A stretch of DNA of 47,167 nt from Ignavibacteria bacterium (GCA_025612375.1 JAAXKN010000034.1:1-47167), one strand, 5' to 3'; positions 32,438 to 43,147 are shown, counted from the stretch's first letter. The notes: a model not told the origin generated them from the sequence alone. Made by a program: numbers and translations.

Positions 32438-33304
32438 TCAGGCTCTCCTGTTACTTACAGCATTAAAGAGGACCGAATAATCCATATCTGCAAAGCCTGC
32501 GTTTATAGTCTTGTTCAAGATTTCCTGCACGGCATCCAAAACAACTGTTTCAAGTCCCAGGCTCCTGGCCTCATCGGCAGCAAGTCTCACGTCTTTAAGA
32601 AGATGCTTTGCCGGGAAATTCACGTTTGAGAAATCATTCTTCAGCATATTGTTAAGCTTTACGTCAAAAGTTTTGGCATAAAGGGCACTGTTCCTAAGGA
32701 CGTTCATGAACTGCTCTACGTCAATCCCTTCATTCATAATTATACCAAGGCTTAAGGAAAAGGCAGAGGTTAGTGATGCAATCATCTGGTTGAGCGCAAG
32801 CTTCATGGCTGCAGCCTTTCCTGTTTCCCCGACATAAAGCGGTGCAGGCCCGAGGGCTTCTAAAACCGGGCGCCATTTGTCATAAAGCTCTTTTTCTCCT
32901 CCAACCATTATAACCAGTTTGCCTTCGGCTGCCTGCGGAATGCTGCCCAGGACCGGAGCCTCAATGTAGTCACCTCCTGCGGCAGCGACTTTTTCGGCAA
33001 TGGCCCTGCTTTCCGAAGGGGAAATTGTGCTCATCTGAATTATGGTCTGCCCCGAGAACTTTTCCTCTTCATCAGATGAAAACAGCATTTCATTAACTGC
33101 AGCGGCATCGCTGAGCATAAGAAAGACCGCTTCCCCCAGGTGCCTGGCCTCGTGTGCCGTTAAAGCGACCCTTGCCCCTTTCTGCTTCAGAGGCACTGTT
33201 TTCTCCAGCGTCCTGTTAAAAATATAAAGCTCATACCCGGCCTTAAGCAGCCTTTCTGCCATCGGGCTTCCCATCAGTCCGGTCCCAATAAATGAGATCT
33301 GCAT
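32438..33304 (-). CDS. NAD(P)-dependent beta-hydroxyacid dehydrogenase family protein
   Basis: A 288-residue reductase of the 3-hydroxyisobutyrate dehydrogenase/glyoxylate-succinic semialdehyde reductase family. The dinucleotide motif FIGTGLMGSPMAERLL is at the N-terminus, the substrate block is EAPVLGSIPQAAEGKL and the catalytic Lys lies in AAAMKLALNQMI. The Arg of FNRT after the second strand hints at NADPH preference. The ATG at 33304 has AAGGAG eight bases upstream. Physiological substrate unknown; a role in detoxifying small aldehydes is common in the family. Confidence 0.88.
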   Translation of the reverse strand: MQISFIGTGLMGSPMAERLLKAGYELYIFNRTLEKTVPLKQKGARVALTAHEARHLGEAVFLMLSDAAAVNEMLFSSDEEEKFSGQTIIQMSTISPSESRAIAEKVAAAGGDYIEAPVLGSIPQAAEGKLVIMVGGEKELYDKWRPVLEALGPAPLYVGETGKAAAMKLALNQMIASLTSAFSLSLGIIMNEGIDVEQFMNVLRNSALYAKTFDVKLNNMLKNDFSNVNFPAKHLLKDVRLAADEARSLGLETVVLDAVQEILNKTINAGFADMDYSVLFNAVSNRRA

Positions 33305-33445
33305 CTCCTGAACTCCTTTTCTTTGCAATTGTTCGGAATTAGTTTGTATGTAATATCATAATTATCTTTTGGCAATTATTCAACGAATGCTTTGTTGTAC
33401 TGTGCACTTTTGAGGTTCTTTCCATGCCGGGAGAGGTGTATCCAC

Positions 33446-33483
33446 AAATAAAAAAGCCCCTCAGAAGATAATCCGGGGGCTTT
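33446..33483 (-). terminator. Rho-independent terminator of bshB1
   Basis: AAAGCCCC (33453-33460) and GGGGCTTT (33476-33483) form the stem; on the minus strand the T-run continues to about 33450. It lies 34 bases after the bshB1 stop codon. The adjacent 33305-33445 shows nothing else that I can name. Confidence 0.85.
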
Positions 33484-33517
33484 CAAACTCAGTTGCAAAA
33501 CTTTACTCTTCTCAAAA

Positions 33518-34276
33518 TTATTTCCCTGTAGAATGGTTCACAGAGGAGTTACTGGCTTTTACCAGGTGCACCATGTCCATTTCAATATCCTCTTCACAGT
33601 AGAACGGTTCACCATAGTCCTTGCCGATCTTAAAGCCGTAGAGCTTAGCCCTGGATTCAACGAACTTCATAAAATTAGGCTGGCTTATAAATGTTTCAGG
33701 CTCAACGCTTTTAGGATTAAAGAACTGTGTGGCATAGGCTTTTACAGCGTTCATTTTATCTTCGAAGGTGTCGCTGACGTCTACGATAAATGACGGTGTA
33801 AAGGCGTATGTCTGCATATAGTAATACAGCTTACCGGGCCTGTAGGCATCCTGTTTTTTCTCCTTGTCGAAAGTCTTGATCTTTTCAAGGCCGGAGCTGA
33901 ACATTGCCCTTTTGACAACAGCGCTTGTATCGATATGGTCAGGATGGCGGTCGTTGAAATAAGGGGCAAAAATGATCTTCGGCCTGTACTTGCGCAGGCA
34001 CATAACAACTTTTGTAATATTTTCCTTTGAGACCTCAACACCTCCGTCAGGTATATGCAGGTTCTCACGGATTGCAAGTTTTAGACTGATTGCCGACTGA
34101 AAAGCCTCTTTCTGCCTTGTTTCGGCAGACCCGCGAGTGCCCAATTCACCCTTAGTGAAGTCTATTACGCCCACTTTCAAGTCACTTTTGGTAAATTTGG
34201 CAATTGTGCCGCCCATCGAGAGCTCGGCGTCGTCCGGATGAGCAGCAAAGACGAGTACATCTAAGTTCATATGCAT
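33518..34276 (-). CDS. bshB1: Bacillithiol biosynthesis deacetylase BshB1
   Basis: A 252-residue LmbE-fold zinc deacetylase. Metal-binding motif AAHPDDAELSMGG near the N-terminus and HPDHIDTSAVV in the middle are typical, and the block DFTKGELGTRGSAETRQKEA marks the BshB1 branch. The enzyme removes the acetyl group from GlcNAc-malate in bacillithiol synthesis. bshA and bshC are not in this window. The start could also be the second ATG two codons in. It is divergent from the Nfn pair, with 223 bases between. Confidence 0.9.
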   Translation of the reverse strand: MHMNLDVLVFAAHPDDAELSMGGTIAKFTKSDLKVGVIDFTKGELGTRGSAETRQKEAFQSAISLKLAIRENLHIPDGGVEVSKENITKVVMCLRKYRPKIIFAPYFNDRHPDHIDTSAVVKRAMFSSGLEKIKTFDKEKKQDAYRPGKLYYYMQTYAFTPSFIVDVSDTFEDKMNAVKAYATQFFNPKSVEPETFISQPNFMKFVESRAKLYGFKIGKDYGEPFYCEEDIEMDMVHLVKASNSSVNHSTGK

Positions 34277-34452
34277 GGGTTTTTCATGGTTGTTTTTGGT
34301 TAGAACAACATAAGAAAAATATTTAATTAAGTCATCAATAGATTATTAAAAATATTTATAGCCGTAATAATTTTTCGTAAGTTTATACCAAACCTTTTAT
34401 CCTTTTTCCATAATAGCTAAATTTCTTCTCTATTCATTTCATTTATTTTAGC

Positions 34453-34460
34453 TATATTTG
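34453..34460 (+). promoter_or_regulatory. Probable -7 element of the nfnAB-like pair
   Basis: TATATTTG matches TAnnTTTG and lies 40 bases before the ATG at 34500. No clean TTTG -33 box stands 19-21 bases upstream. The 223-base region 34277-34499 between divergent genes is strongly AT-rich and holds no gene. Confidence 0.4.
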
Positions 34461-34499
34461 GAACAATTTTTAAAACAACTAAACAATTTTTGAGCGCCT

Positions 34500-35408
34500 A
34501 TGTATAAGATCAGATCAGCTGAATTTCTTGCCCCGAATATTAAGAAATTCGTAATAGAAGCACCTAAGATCGCCCAGAAGAGGAAAGCCGGACAATTTGT
34601 TATTATCAGGATCAAAGAAGGCGGTGAAAGAGTTCCTCTTACTATTGCCGATTCAGACCCCTCAGAAGGAACGATTACAATAATTGTCCAGGGAATCGGA
34701 AAAACCACAAAGGAATTAAACACATTCAATTCCGGCGGCAGCATTCAGGATGTTGTCGGCCCGCTGGGCAAACCTTCACATATAGAAAACTTTGGCACTG
34801 CTGTCAGTATTGGCGGAGGCGTCGGCACAGCAATTGCCTATCCGACCGCTGTTGCCTTAAAACAGGCAGGAAATCATACGATCTCGATTATTGGCGGCCG
34901 TTCGAGAGAATTTGTAATTCTCGAAGACGAGATGCGCAAAGTCTGCGATGAGGTCTATCCAACAACCGATGACGGAAGCTACGGCTATCACGGTTTTGTA
35001 ACACAGAAATTAAAAGAGCTGATCGATTCAGGCAGAAAAATAGATTTTGTGCTCGCTATTGGCCCGATACCTATGATGAGGGCTATTGCCGAAACCACCA
35101 GGCCCTATGGAATTAAGACCATGGTCAGCCTCAACCCCATTATGGTTGACGGCACAGGAATGTGCGGCGGCTGCAGGGCTACGGTAGACAACAAGACTGT
35201 CTTTGTCTGCGTCGACGGCCCCGAATTCGACGCCCACAAGGTCGATTTTGATCTTCTTATGCAGAGGAATAAGTCTTATCTGGGTGATGAAAAAACGGCC
35301 CTTGAAATACTGGCACAGAGTGAGCAGGCAAAGGAAAAAAAGGACCATGAATGTAATTACGACAAGATGTTTTTTGCCAGAACATCCGGTGAAAACCTAA
35401 AAGTATAA
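34500..35408 (+). CDS. NfnA/SudB-type NAD(P)H:ferredoxin oxidoreductase subunit (FAD, 2Fe-2S)
   Basis: A 302-residue ferredoxin-NADP reductase-like subunit. The flavin-binding part shows RVPLTIADSDP, the NAD part SIGGGVGTAIAYP, and the C-terminal 2Fe-2S site VDGTGMCGGCRATV with VFVCVDGPEFDAHKVDF; the Asp and three Cys are the ligand set known from this subunit family. With the next gene it forms an NfnAB or sulfide-dehydrogenase-like enzyme. In strict anaerobes NfnAB bifurcates electrons from NADPH to NAD+ and ferredoxin. Its C-terminus extends about 30 residues with charged sequence. It starts the operon; the next gene begins 21 bases later. Confidence 0.9.
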   Translation: MYKIRSAEFLAPNIKKFVIEAPKIAQKRKAGQFVIIRIKEGGERVPLTIADSDPSEGTITIIVQGIGKTTKELNTFNSGGSIQDVVGPLGKPSHIENFGTAVSIGGGVGTAIAYPTAVALKQAGNHTISIIGGRSREFVILEDEMRKVCDEVYPTTDDGSYGYHGFVTQKLKELIDSGRKIDFVLAIGPIPMMRAIAETTRPYGIKTMVSLNPIMVDGTGMCGGCRATVDNKTVFVCVDGPEFDAHKVDFDLLMQRNKSYLGDEKTALEILAQSEQAKEKKDHECNYDKMFFARTSGENLKV

Positions 35409-35428
35409 AAAGCGAGCGGAGTAGATAA

Positions 35429-36850
<1,422 letters not shown>

Positions 36851-36871
36851 AAGCTCATATCTTAATTTATT

Positions 36872-36906
36872 AAAGCGGGCAGTAGACAATTGCCCGCTTT
36901 TTTTTT
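36872..36906 (+). terminator. Terminator of the nfnAB-like operon
   Basis: AAAGCGGGCA (36872-36881) pairs with TGCCCGCTTT (36891-36900) and is followed by T to 36906. It lies 22 bases after the stop codon. Confidence 0.93.
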
Positions 36907-36946
36907 ACTTTTCCATCAGCACATAAGATATTTTCAATAAATATTG

Positions 36947-37663
36947 ATGACTAAAACTAATCAGGCAAACAAAATGACAAAGACCACTCTACTTACCATT
37001 TTATTTTCTGCAGTCCTGTTTTCTACCATTTCTGCTTCTTATATGATGTCTCTTAAGAAGGGAGAAAAAATAGTTTTCTTCGGCGATTCAATTACACAGC
37101 TGGGAAACGATCCCGGAGGGTATGTAACTTTGGTGCGCGATACAATAGCCTCAAAATATCCGGGCTACGGCATTGAAGTAATAGGCGCCGGCATAAGCGG
37201 CAACAAGGTGCCGGATCTTGTTTCAAGGCTCGATAAAGACGTTCTTTCTGAGGGCCCCACTACAGTAGTAATTTATATAGGAATTAACGACGTCTGGCAC
37301 TATGCGCTCGGCATCGGCGGCACACCCAAAGATAAGTTCGAAGAGGGATTAAAGTTAATCATAGGGAAATGCACTGCAAACGGCGCACGCGTAATTCTAT
37401 GTACCCCCAGCGTAGTTGGAGAAAGATCCGACAGCCTCAATAAACTGGATCCAATGCTGAACGAGTATGCTGACATCAGCCGCAGGGTGGCAAAGGGAAC
37501 TAACAGCCAGCTTCTGGACCTGAGAGAGGCGTTCCTGCAGTATGAACGTGAGAACAACCCGAAGCAGCTCCACGAAGGCATTCTTACGCGCGATGCCGTA
37601 CACTTAAATGCAACGGGCAACAAATTCTTGGCCGGACTGATGCTGAAGGCCCTTGAGGAGTAA
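36947..37663 (+). CDS. Exported SGNH/GDSL-family hydrolase
   Basis: A 238-residue hydrolase with an N-terminal signal peptide and the four SGNH blocks: FFGDSITQ (Ser nucleophile), the Gly of GAGISGN, GINDVWH (Asn) and DAVHLN (Asp and His). Members are esterases or lipases acting on lipids, acetylated sugars or cell wall; the substrate cannot be told. The start is either the ATG at 36947 or the ATG at 36974; the second gives a more compact signal peptide (MTKTTLLTILFSAVLF). No clear ribosome site supports either. It is a single-gene unit. Confidence 0.85.
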   Translation: MTKTNQANKMTKTTLLTILFSAVLFSTISASYMMSLKKGEKIVFFGDSITQLGNDPGGYVTLVRDTIASKYPGYGIEVIGAGISGNKVPDLVSRLDKDVLSEGPTTVVIYIGINDVWHYALGIGGTPKDKFEEGLKLIIGKCTANGARVILCTPSVVGERSDSLNKLDPMLNEYADISRRVAKGTNSQLLDLREAFLQYERENNPKQLHEGILTRDAVHLNATGNKFLAGLMLKALEE

Positions 37664-37679
37664 AGCTGATATTTTTTAA

Positions 37680-37708
37680 GGAGCCGCACATAAGTCTACT
37701 GCGGCTCC
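37680..37708 (+). terminator. Hairpin after the SGNH hydrolase gene
   Basis: GGAGCCGCA (37680-37688) pairs with TGCGGCTCC (37700-37708), 16 bases after the stop. No U-run follows. A second weak hairpin, GCCCTT (37752-37757) with AAGGGC (37760-37765), sits just before the T-run at 37773 and could take over as terminator. Confidence 0.55.
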
Positions 37709-37826
37709 CGGACTTAAAGCCTCTTAAAAACTGCCATAATATTTCCTTCAGGCCCTTAAAAGGGCTATAAACTTTTTTCAGAATTCTTTATATTGCCTTT
37801 TTTATTATTAGCCATATAGTAAGCTT

Positions 37827-39269
37827 ATGAAGCAAGAATACGAAGCCGTCATCGGACTTGAGGTCCATGCCCAGCTCCTGACAGATACAAAAATTTTCTG
37901 CGGATGCTCCACAAAATTCGGAAATCCGCCTAACACAAACGTATGCCCGATATGCCTTGGGCACCCGGGCGTTCTGCCTGTACTTAATAAGAAAGTGGTG
38001 GAATTTGCCGTCCTGATGGGACTTGCCACTAACTGCAGAATCAATATGAATTCAGTTTTTGCAAGGAAAAATTATTTCTATCCCGATCTTCCCAAAGGAT
38101 ACCAGATCTCGCAGTTTGAAGCTCCTATTTGTGAGGATGGCTTCGTTGAAATTGAGCTTAAAGACGGTACAAAAAGAAATATCGGACTCACGCGCATTCA
38201 TATGGAGGAAGATGCCGGCAAATCGATACACGACCAGGCATATGAGACACTGGTTGATGTCAACCGCTGCGGGGTGCCTTTAATTGAAATTGTAAGCGAA
38301 CCCGATATGCACACTCCTGAGGAGGCCTATCAGTACCTCTCACAGATACGCCAGACGGTGCAGTACCTTGGCATATGCGACGGCAATATGGAAGAAGGCT
38401 CACTCAGGTGCGACGCCAACGTGTCAGTCAGGCTGAAAGGGGAAACAAGACTGGGGACAAAAACCGAAGTCAAAAATATGAACTCCTTCAGGAATGTGGA
38501 AAAGGCTCTCATCTATGAAATAGACCGGCAGATAGAAATTATTGAGGACGGCGGCAGGATTATACAGGAAACCCTCCTCTGGGATGCCGATGCCAACGTA
38601 GCCCTCCCGATGCGCAGTAAAGAAGAGGCACACGACTACCGCTACTTCCCCGAGCCGGACCTGATGCCTGTTGCAATAAGCCAGGAGTGGTTTGAGGAAA
38701 TTAAAAGAAGACTGCCCGAGCTCCCTAAAGAAAGAAATATGAGGTTTATCTCAGATTACAGCCTCCCTTCCTATGATGCCGGGGTTCTGACTGCTTCGCG
38801 TGAACTGGCTGACTACTACGAGAAAACTATTTCCGTTACAAAGGATTATAAAGCTGCCAGCAACTGGATTATGGGTGACGTACTTAAAATACTAAACGAG
38901 ACAAAGACCCCCGTAGAGAATTTCCCGATACATCCGGAAAACCTGGGAAGACTGATAAACCTCATTAACGACAACACCGTAAGCGGAAAAATAGCAAAGG
39001 ATGTTTTCCAGATAATGCTTGGTGAGGACAAAGAGCCCGGGACAATTATAAAGGAAAGAAACCTTGTTCAGATAACCGACACCTCGGAACTGGAAGGCGT
39101 AATAGACAGGGTAATTGAAAGCAATCCCAAAGACGTAAAAGAGTTCCTTTCGGGTAAAGAGAAGGTAATAGGATTTTTTGTAGGCCAGATTATGAAGGAA
39201 ACAAAGGGTAAAGCCAACCCAAAGGCTGTAAACGATATTCTGCGGGAAAAACTTAACGCTCTTAAATAA
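37827..39269 (+). CDS. gatB: Asp/Glu-tRNA amidotransferase subunit B
   Basis: A 480-residue GatB. The N-terminal block [20 protein letters not shown] is diagnostic; zinc ligands lie in FCGCST and CPICLGHPG; further blocks are [26 protein letters not shown] and [18 protein letters not shown]. The C-terminal YqeY-like tail ends in [15 protein letters not shown]. GatB is the kinase subunit that activates Glu-tRNA(Gln)/Asp-tRNA(Asn). gatC lies far away on the other strand; gatA is outside the window. Monocistronic, with a bidirectional terminator. Confidence 0.97.
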   Translation: MKQEYEAVIGLEVHAQLLTDTKIFCGCSTKFGNPPNTNVCPICLGHPGVLPVLNKKVVEFAVLMGLATNCRINMNSVFARKNYFYPDLPKGYQISQFEAPICEDGFVEIELKDGTKRNIGLTRIHMEEDAGKSIHDQAYETLVDVNRCGVPLIEIVSEPDMHTPEEAYQYLSQIRQTVQYLGICDGNMEEGSLRCDANVSVRLKGETRLGTKTEVKNMNSFRNVEKALIYEIDRQIEIIEDGGRIIQETLLWDADANVALPMRSKEEAHDYRYFPEPDLMPVAISQEWFEEIKRRLPELPKERNMRFISDYSLPSYDAGVLTASRELADYYEKTISVTKDYKAASNWIMGDVLKILNETKTPVENFPIHPENLGRLINLINDNTVSGKIAKDVFQIMLGEDKEPGTIIKERNLVQITDTSELEGVIDRVIESNPKDVKEFLSGKEKVIGFFVGQIMKETKGKANPKAVNDILREKLNALK

Positions 39270-39270
39270 A

Positions 39271-39298
39271 AAAAACCGCCTTATGGCGGTTTTTTTTC
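39271..39298. terminator. Bidirectional terminator between gatB and the beta-barrel gene
   Basis: AAAAACCGCC (39271-39280), loop TTAT and GGCGGTTTTT (39285-39294) make a perfect 10-bp stem flanked by A-run and T-run, which gives U-runs in both directions. It serves the convergent genes on each side. Confidence 0.95.
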
Positions 39299-39309
39299 AA
39301 TATCTCAAA

Positions 39310-39975
39310 TTATAGTGGGAACTTTACAGTTGAAAGGAGCTGAAAGGTAAGAATTTTTGCTTCATCGTTCTCTTCAATATTTGAAAGACCATATCCGAAA
39401 GAAAACTGCGGAGCCAAGATAACACCACCCAGGTTAATATCAACACCTGACCCTAACTTCATTTCAAAACGTGCATTTGTGTTCCTGATTGTTCCCGTAT
39501 GTTTTGTAGCTCCGTCCGACTGGAATGTTACGCTATTACCAGATGAAGAAAGTTTATCTTCCCAGGAAGACTGAACAGGGAAACCCAAAGAAGGACCTAT
39601 AAAGAAGAAAAAGTTGCTGTTAGGTACAGTTACCTTAAATAACGGCTCGATCATAAAATAGGCCATGCTAAAGCCAACGGTTTCAGTATACGGGGTTGCA
39701 CCTGCTGTACCATCTACCGAATATGAAGCATACCTGTTGTCATAGAACTGCATGTTGGCCATTAAGCCTATGACCGGGGTAAAATTCATGTCTACTTGAG
39801 CGCCGATAAGGGCGCCAAAACCGTTTGTGGTTTCCGTAACGTCGGATCCTGATTGAATGTTAAAGTTCAGACCTACCTGCGGTCCTACTCTTAACCTGAA
39901 CTGTGCCTGACTGCTGTTTGAAGATAGCGATATCAGTAAAACCGATAAAGCAAGAACGGTCAACACTTTTTTCAT
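39310..39975 (-). CDS. Outer-membrane beta-barrel protein
   Basis: A 221-residue protein with a signal peptide (about 1-25, ending SQA) and alternating beta strands such as RLRVGPQVGLNFNIQSG, NGFGALIGAQVDMNFTP and ILAPQFSFGYGLSNIEEND, ending in an aromatic-containing strand (FQLLSTVKFPL). This matches the small PF13568-type barrels of Bacteroidota, of about eight strands. Function is unknown; such proteins stabilise or sense the outer membrane. GGGAG five bases before the ATG at 39975 fixes the start against a longer in-frame version. Confidence 0.82.
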   Translation of the reverse strand: MKKVLTVLALSVLLISLSSNSSQAQFRLRVGPQVGLNFNIQSGSDVTETTNGFGALIGAQVDMNFTPVIGLMANMQFYDNRYASYSVDGTAGATPYTETVGFSMAYFMIEPLFKVTVPNSNFFFFIGPSLGFPVQSSWEDKLSSSGNSVTFQSDGATKHTGTIRNTNARFEMKLGSGVDINLGGVILAPQFSFGYGLSNIEENDEAKILTFQLLSTVKFPL

Positions 39976-40002
39976 AGTAACTCCCTTTCTGATTATATTT
40001 TT

Positions 40003-40053
40003 AAAAACAAATGGGACGCATATTGGGGGGGAAATCCTGTCCCCATGCGTCCC
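40003..40053 (-). terminator. Terminator of sodA
   Basis: GGGACGCAT (40013-40021) pairs with ATGCGTCCC (40045-40053), and inside it G-runs and a C-run can pair further. On the minus strand ATTTGTTTTT follows the stem. It lies 54 bases after the sodA stop codon and just before the beta-barrel gene's leader. Confidence 0.7.
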
Positions 40054-40107
40054 AAAATAAAAACAAAAAGTTTTAATTTCAATTATCACAAGTCAAAATT
40101 CTTAAAA

Positions 40108-40704
40108 TTATTTTTTAAGATTCTCATTTACAAAATCCCAGTTTATGAGGTGCTCAATAAACGTAGTCAGGTAATCAGGCCTCCTGTTCTGGTAATCCAG
40201 ATAGTAGGCATGCTCCCATACGTCAACTGTCAGAAGCGGTTTTTCCCCGCGAGCAATCGGTGTATCGGCATTCGGGGTCTTTGTAATCTGAAGCTTCCCG
40301 CCTTTTAAGACCAGCCAGGCCCAGCCCGAACCGAACTGTGTTGCACCCGCATTTTTGAACTCTTCAACAAACTTCTGGTAGTTGCCGAAATCCTTTTCAA
40401 TCATACCGGCAATCTCGCCTGTGGGCATCCCTCCCCCGTTCGGCTTCATTGAATTCCACAGGAATGTATGATTCCACACCTGGGCTGCATTGTTAAATAA
40501 TCCGGTTTTGGATTGGTCGCCGTAAGTTTTCTTAACAATTGTTTCCACGTCGGCATTTGCCAGATCCGTTCCTTCCAGCATTTTATTGGCGTTTTGAACA
40601 TAAGCATTGTGGTGCTTGTCGTGATGGAATTCGAGTGTTTTTGCACTGATGTGCGGTTCAAGTGCGTTTTTAGCATATGGTAAATCAGGTAATGTAAGAG
40701 CCAT
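40108..40704 (-). CDS. sodB: Superoxide dismutase, iron type
   Basis: A 198-residue Fe/Mn superoxide dismutase. Metal ligands are His27 (EFHHDKHH), His79 (QVWNHTF), Asp161 and His165 (VDVWEHAYY). The block FNNAAQVWNHTFLW places the active-site Gln at residue 75, the position typical of Fe-SOD (Mn-SOD has Gly there and a Gln further on), so I read it as iron type, though cambialistic enzymes exist. Length is normal. A perfect AGGAGG lies at 40711-40716, six bases before the ATG. Confidence 0.95.
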   Translation of the reverse strand: MALTLPDLPYAKNALEPHISAKTLEFHHDKHHNAYVQNANKMLEGTDLANADVETIVKKTYGDQSKTGLFNNAAQVWNHTFLWNSMKPNGGGMPTGEIAGMIEKDFGNYQKFVEEFKNAGATQFGSGWAWLVLKGGKLQITKTPNADTPIARGEKPLLTVDVWEHAYYLDYQNRRPDYLTTFIEHLINWDFVNENLKK

Positions 40705-41001
40705 TTTTTTCCTCCTTTTTTGTTTCAGCTCTTCTGCACTTTATTTTTCGCCCTGGAAGAGAAGCGGTCTCCCCTTCGAAAAGCGCAGCGAGAGAGGGCT
40801 GAATTATTGTTCAGAATGTATATTAAAACAAAAATAAAATACGGTTTGACTTTATAAAGGAGGCTGAAAAGAAATAAATAGAGTATTTAATCTTTCAACC
40901 TAAACAGAGTATTTTCTTAAATACTAAATTCATGTTTAAAGTAAAAGATTTTTTAAATTTCGCAACAAAATAATTTATGAAGGGCGGATTTTCTTTTTAT
41001 C
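40705..41001. other. 297-base intergenic region upstream of the superoxide dismutase gene
   Basis: No gene seen on either strand. It holds the AGGAGG of the dismutase gene, a possible minus-strand -7 box TATTTTTG (40836-40829) 125 bases upstream of the start, and an AT-rich hairpin AGTATTT (40908-40914) with AAATACT (40919-40925). A GC-richer stretch at about 40750-40800 stands out from the AT-rich surroundings. Confidence 0.5.
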
Positions 41002-41886
41002 TTATTTAACGACTTCCAGAATGGACTGCCTGAGGGTTTTCTGCCCAATGCCGAAAGAGCGGAGTTTGGAGGTGTCCATGGACACGTCTTTTACCCCGTT
41101 GAGGCCCGGAATTTCAAACATCGACACTGCCCTAAGGAGCGATTTATCCAGGCCCGCAGCATCACAAAGCATGCTCCCAAGGCCGTAGCGCGAGATTCTT
41201 TCCTTGCCTCCGAAATTTATCACTTCTCCTTTTATATCCTTCTCAATAAGCGAAGAAATAACTTCTGCGGCATCGCTTAATGAAAGGGGGCTGCGGAACT
41301 GGTCGTAGAAAAGCCTGACCGGTTTTCCCTCTTTCAGGCTTTCATACATTGTGTGAAAGTGGCACCTTGAGTGATATAGGCCCAAGCCGAAAAGAAGTGA
41401 GGTCCTGAGTATAATGTAATTGCCCGTTGCGCTTTTTACAGCCTCTTCGCCCAGGAGCTTGGTTTCGGCATAAAGAGTTGCCGGGTTAAGCGAGGCATCT
41501 TCCTTAAGCATCATTCCGAGTGCTCCGTCATAAACCAGGTCCGTGGAAGTATAGACCATTTTCGCCTTGTACTTTTCACAAAGCAGGGCAATAATTCCTG
41601 TTGAACCCACATTAATTGCCACGACCTTGTCTTCAGGCATCCTGCCGGCTTTTTCCGAATTGGAAACAGCCGCCGTATGTATTACCACACCGGGGCGAAA
41701 TACCTGAAATACCTCCTCCAGGCATTTACCATCCAGTATGTCAATTCCGGCGGAATTAAAATCCTTGCAGTTACCCTTGTTCTCATTGTAAAGAGTAAGT
41801 ATTTCAGCCCTCCGGCTGAGCTCAATATTCAGGTACTGGCCTAAAAGCCCGCTTCCTCCTGTAATGAGTACTTTTAAGGCAGACAT
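41002..41886 (-). CDS. RmlD-like NAD-dependent sugar reductase
   Basis: A 294-residue extended short-chain dehydrogenase related to dTDP-4-dehydrorhamnose reductase. The nucleotide loop VLITGGSGLLGQYL is at the N-terminus, the Thr/Ser of TSTDLVYDG and the YAETKLLGEE motif (Tyr and Lys) form the active site. RmlD reduces the last intermediate of dTDP-rhamnose synthesis, but rmlA, rmlB and rmlC are absent here and sequence drift is visible, so another nucleotide sugar is possible. It overlaps the end of anmK by 13 bases and so shares its transcript. Confidence 0.78.
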   Translation of the reverse strand: MSALKVLITGGSGLLGQYLNIELSRRAEILTLYNENKGNCKDFNSAGIDILDGKCLEEVFQVFRPGVVIHTAAVSNSEKAGRMPEDKVVAINVGSTGIIALLCEKYKAKMVYTSTDLVYDGALGMMLKEDASLNPATLYAETKLLGEEAVKSATGNYIILRTSLLFGLGLYHSRCHFHTMYESLKEGKPVRLFYDQFRSPLSLSDAAEVISSLIEKDIKGEVINFGGKERISRYGLGSMLCDAAGLDKSLLRAVSMFEIPGLNGVKDVSMDTSKLRSFGIGQKTLRQSILEVVK

Positions 41887-43061
41887 ATCTTCCCCAGCAC
41901 AGTTTCTTTCCTGGCGCCTGTTACGCTCGGGAGGTTTGACGGATTTCCCGAAATGGTTTCATTTGCCAGAACGGCAAAACAGATCGCCTCCTTGGCATCA
42001 GAGGAGATCCCCAGCTCTTCAATGTTCATTACCCTGACCTTCTCTGTAAAATAGTCCTTCAGGAATTTCACCAGGGCAAGGTTCCTTGCTCCGCCTCCCG
42101 ATATAATGAGCTCGTCTATCTCTATTTTCCCGCGTATGAACTTCTCATAATTCCGGTAAATGGCATAAGCGGTAAAGTTTGTAATTGTCGAGATCCAGTC
42201 CTCAGGCGGAACATCCGTATACTTTTCCAAAAGATCCTTCAAGAAAGCCTCGCCATAAAGCTCGCGCCCGGTGGACTTTGGAGGAGCCTTTTCAATATAT
42301 GTATCCTTCTTTTTAAGCGCCTCTAAAAGCCCGGCATTTACTTTTCCCTTTAAGGCCGTCTTTCCGTCCTCGTCATACTCCTTTCCTAAAAAGCGCCTGG
42401 AAAGAATGTCAATCATCATGTTTCCCGGGCCTGTATCAAAAGCCCTTATTTCAACCGGTTTAGCTCCTCTCTTAAGGATGGTAAAGTTCGATATCCCACC
42501 AACATTCAGCAGCGCGCGGTTATGTTCATCGGAATACATGAGCAGGTAATCGAAGTATGGTACAAGGGGCGCCCCCTGCCCGTCAAAGGCTACGTCGCCC
42601 GTGCGGAAGTCCCCTACTGTAATAACTCCGGTCAACTTTGCAATTACTGCCGGGTCAGCTATCTGGAGTGTGGATCGCACCTCATAGCCGAACATTTCAT
42701 GTTTTTCCGGAAGGTGATGTATAGTCTGCCCGTGGCTTCCGATAAGATCCAGATTTTCTAAAGGAAAACTGTTTTTATTGCACAGGGCCTTAATTGCATC
42801 GGCATATATCATCGGAATAAGAAAGTTCAGGCGGCAAATGTCCTCGACATTGCTCGTCTCCTTTGCGGAATTCTTAAGCACCAGGTCCTTCAAGCCCTCG
42901 GGAAAGGGGTAGGCAAGAAAATCTATCTGCCTTAGCTTTGTTGTGGTGCCATTACCCGTAACTTCCAGAAGAACGGCATCCACACCGTCAAGCGAGGTGC
43001 CTGACATGAGTCCGACAACGTATTTTTTTTCTTTTTTGGATAGTTGAATTAAGTTTTGCAT
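41874..43061 (-). CDS. anmK: Anhydro-N-acetylmuramic acid kinase
   Basis: A 395-residue sugar kinase of the AnmK family, which opens the 1,6-anhydro ring of anhydroMurNAc and phosphorylates it to MurNAc-6-phosphate during cell-wall recycling. N-terminal block VVGLMSGTSLDGVDAVL (phosphate-binding) and the blocks GSHGQTIHHLPE, TVGDFRTGDVAFDGQGAPLVP and FDTGPGNMMID are diagnostic; IISGGGARN binds ATP. Length is slightly over the usual 370. It is divergent from nfo, with 86 bases between. Confidence 0.95.
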   Translation of the reverse strand: MQNLIQLSKKEKKYVVGLMSGTSLDGVDAVLLEVTGNGTTTKLRQIDFLAYPFPEGLKDLVLKNSAKETSNVEDICRLNFLIPMIYADAIKALCNKNSFPLENLDLIGSHGQTIHHLPEKHEMFGYEVRSTLQIADPAVIAKLTGVITVGDFRTGDVAFDGQGAPLVPYFDYLLMYSDEHNRALLNVGGISNFTILKRGAKPVEIRAFDTGPGNMMIDILSRRFLGKEYDEDGKTALKGKVNAGLLEALKKKDTYIEKAPPKSTGRELYGEAFLKDLLEKYTDVPPEDWISTITNFTAYAIYRNYEKFIRGKIEIDELIISGGGARNLALVKFLKDYFTEKVRVMNIEELGISSDAKEAICFAVLANETISGNPSNLPSVTGARKETVLGKICLP

Positions 43062-43147
43062 ATTCCTTTTATTTTTCCGTTTTCTCTTAATAAAGGTGAA
43101 CGTTAAAGACAGAATTGTTGTTAATTATTAAAAGTTAAAATTATCAC

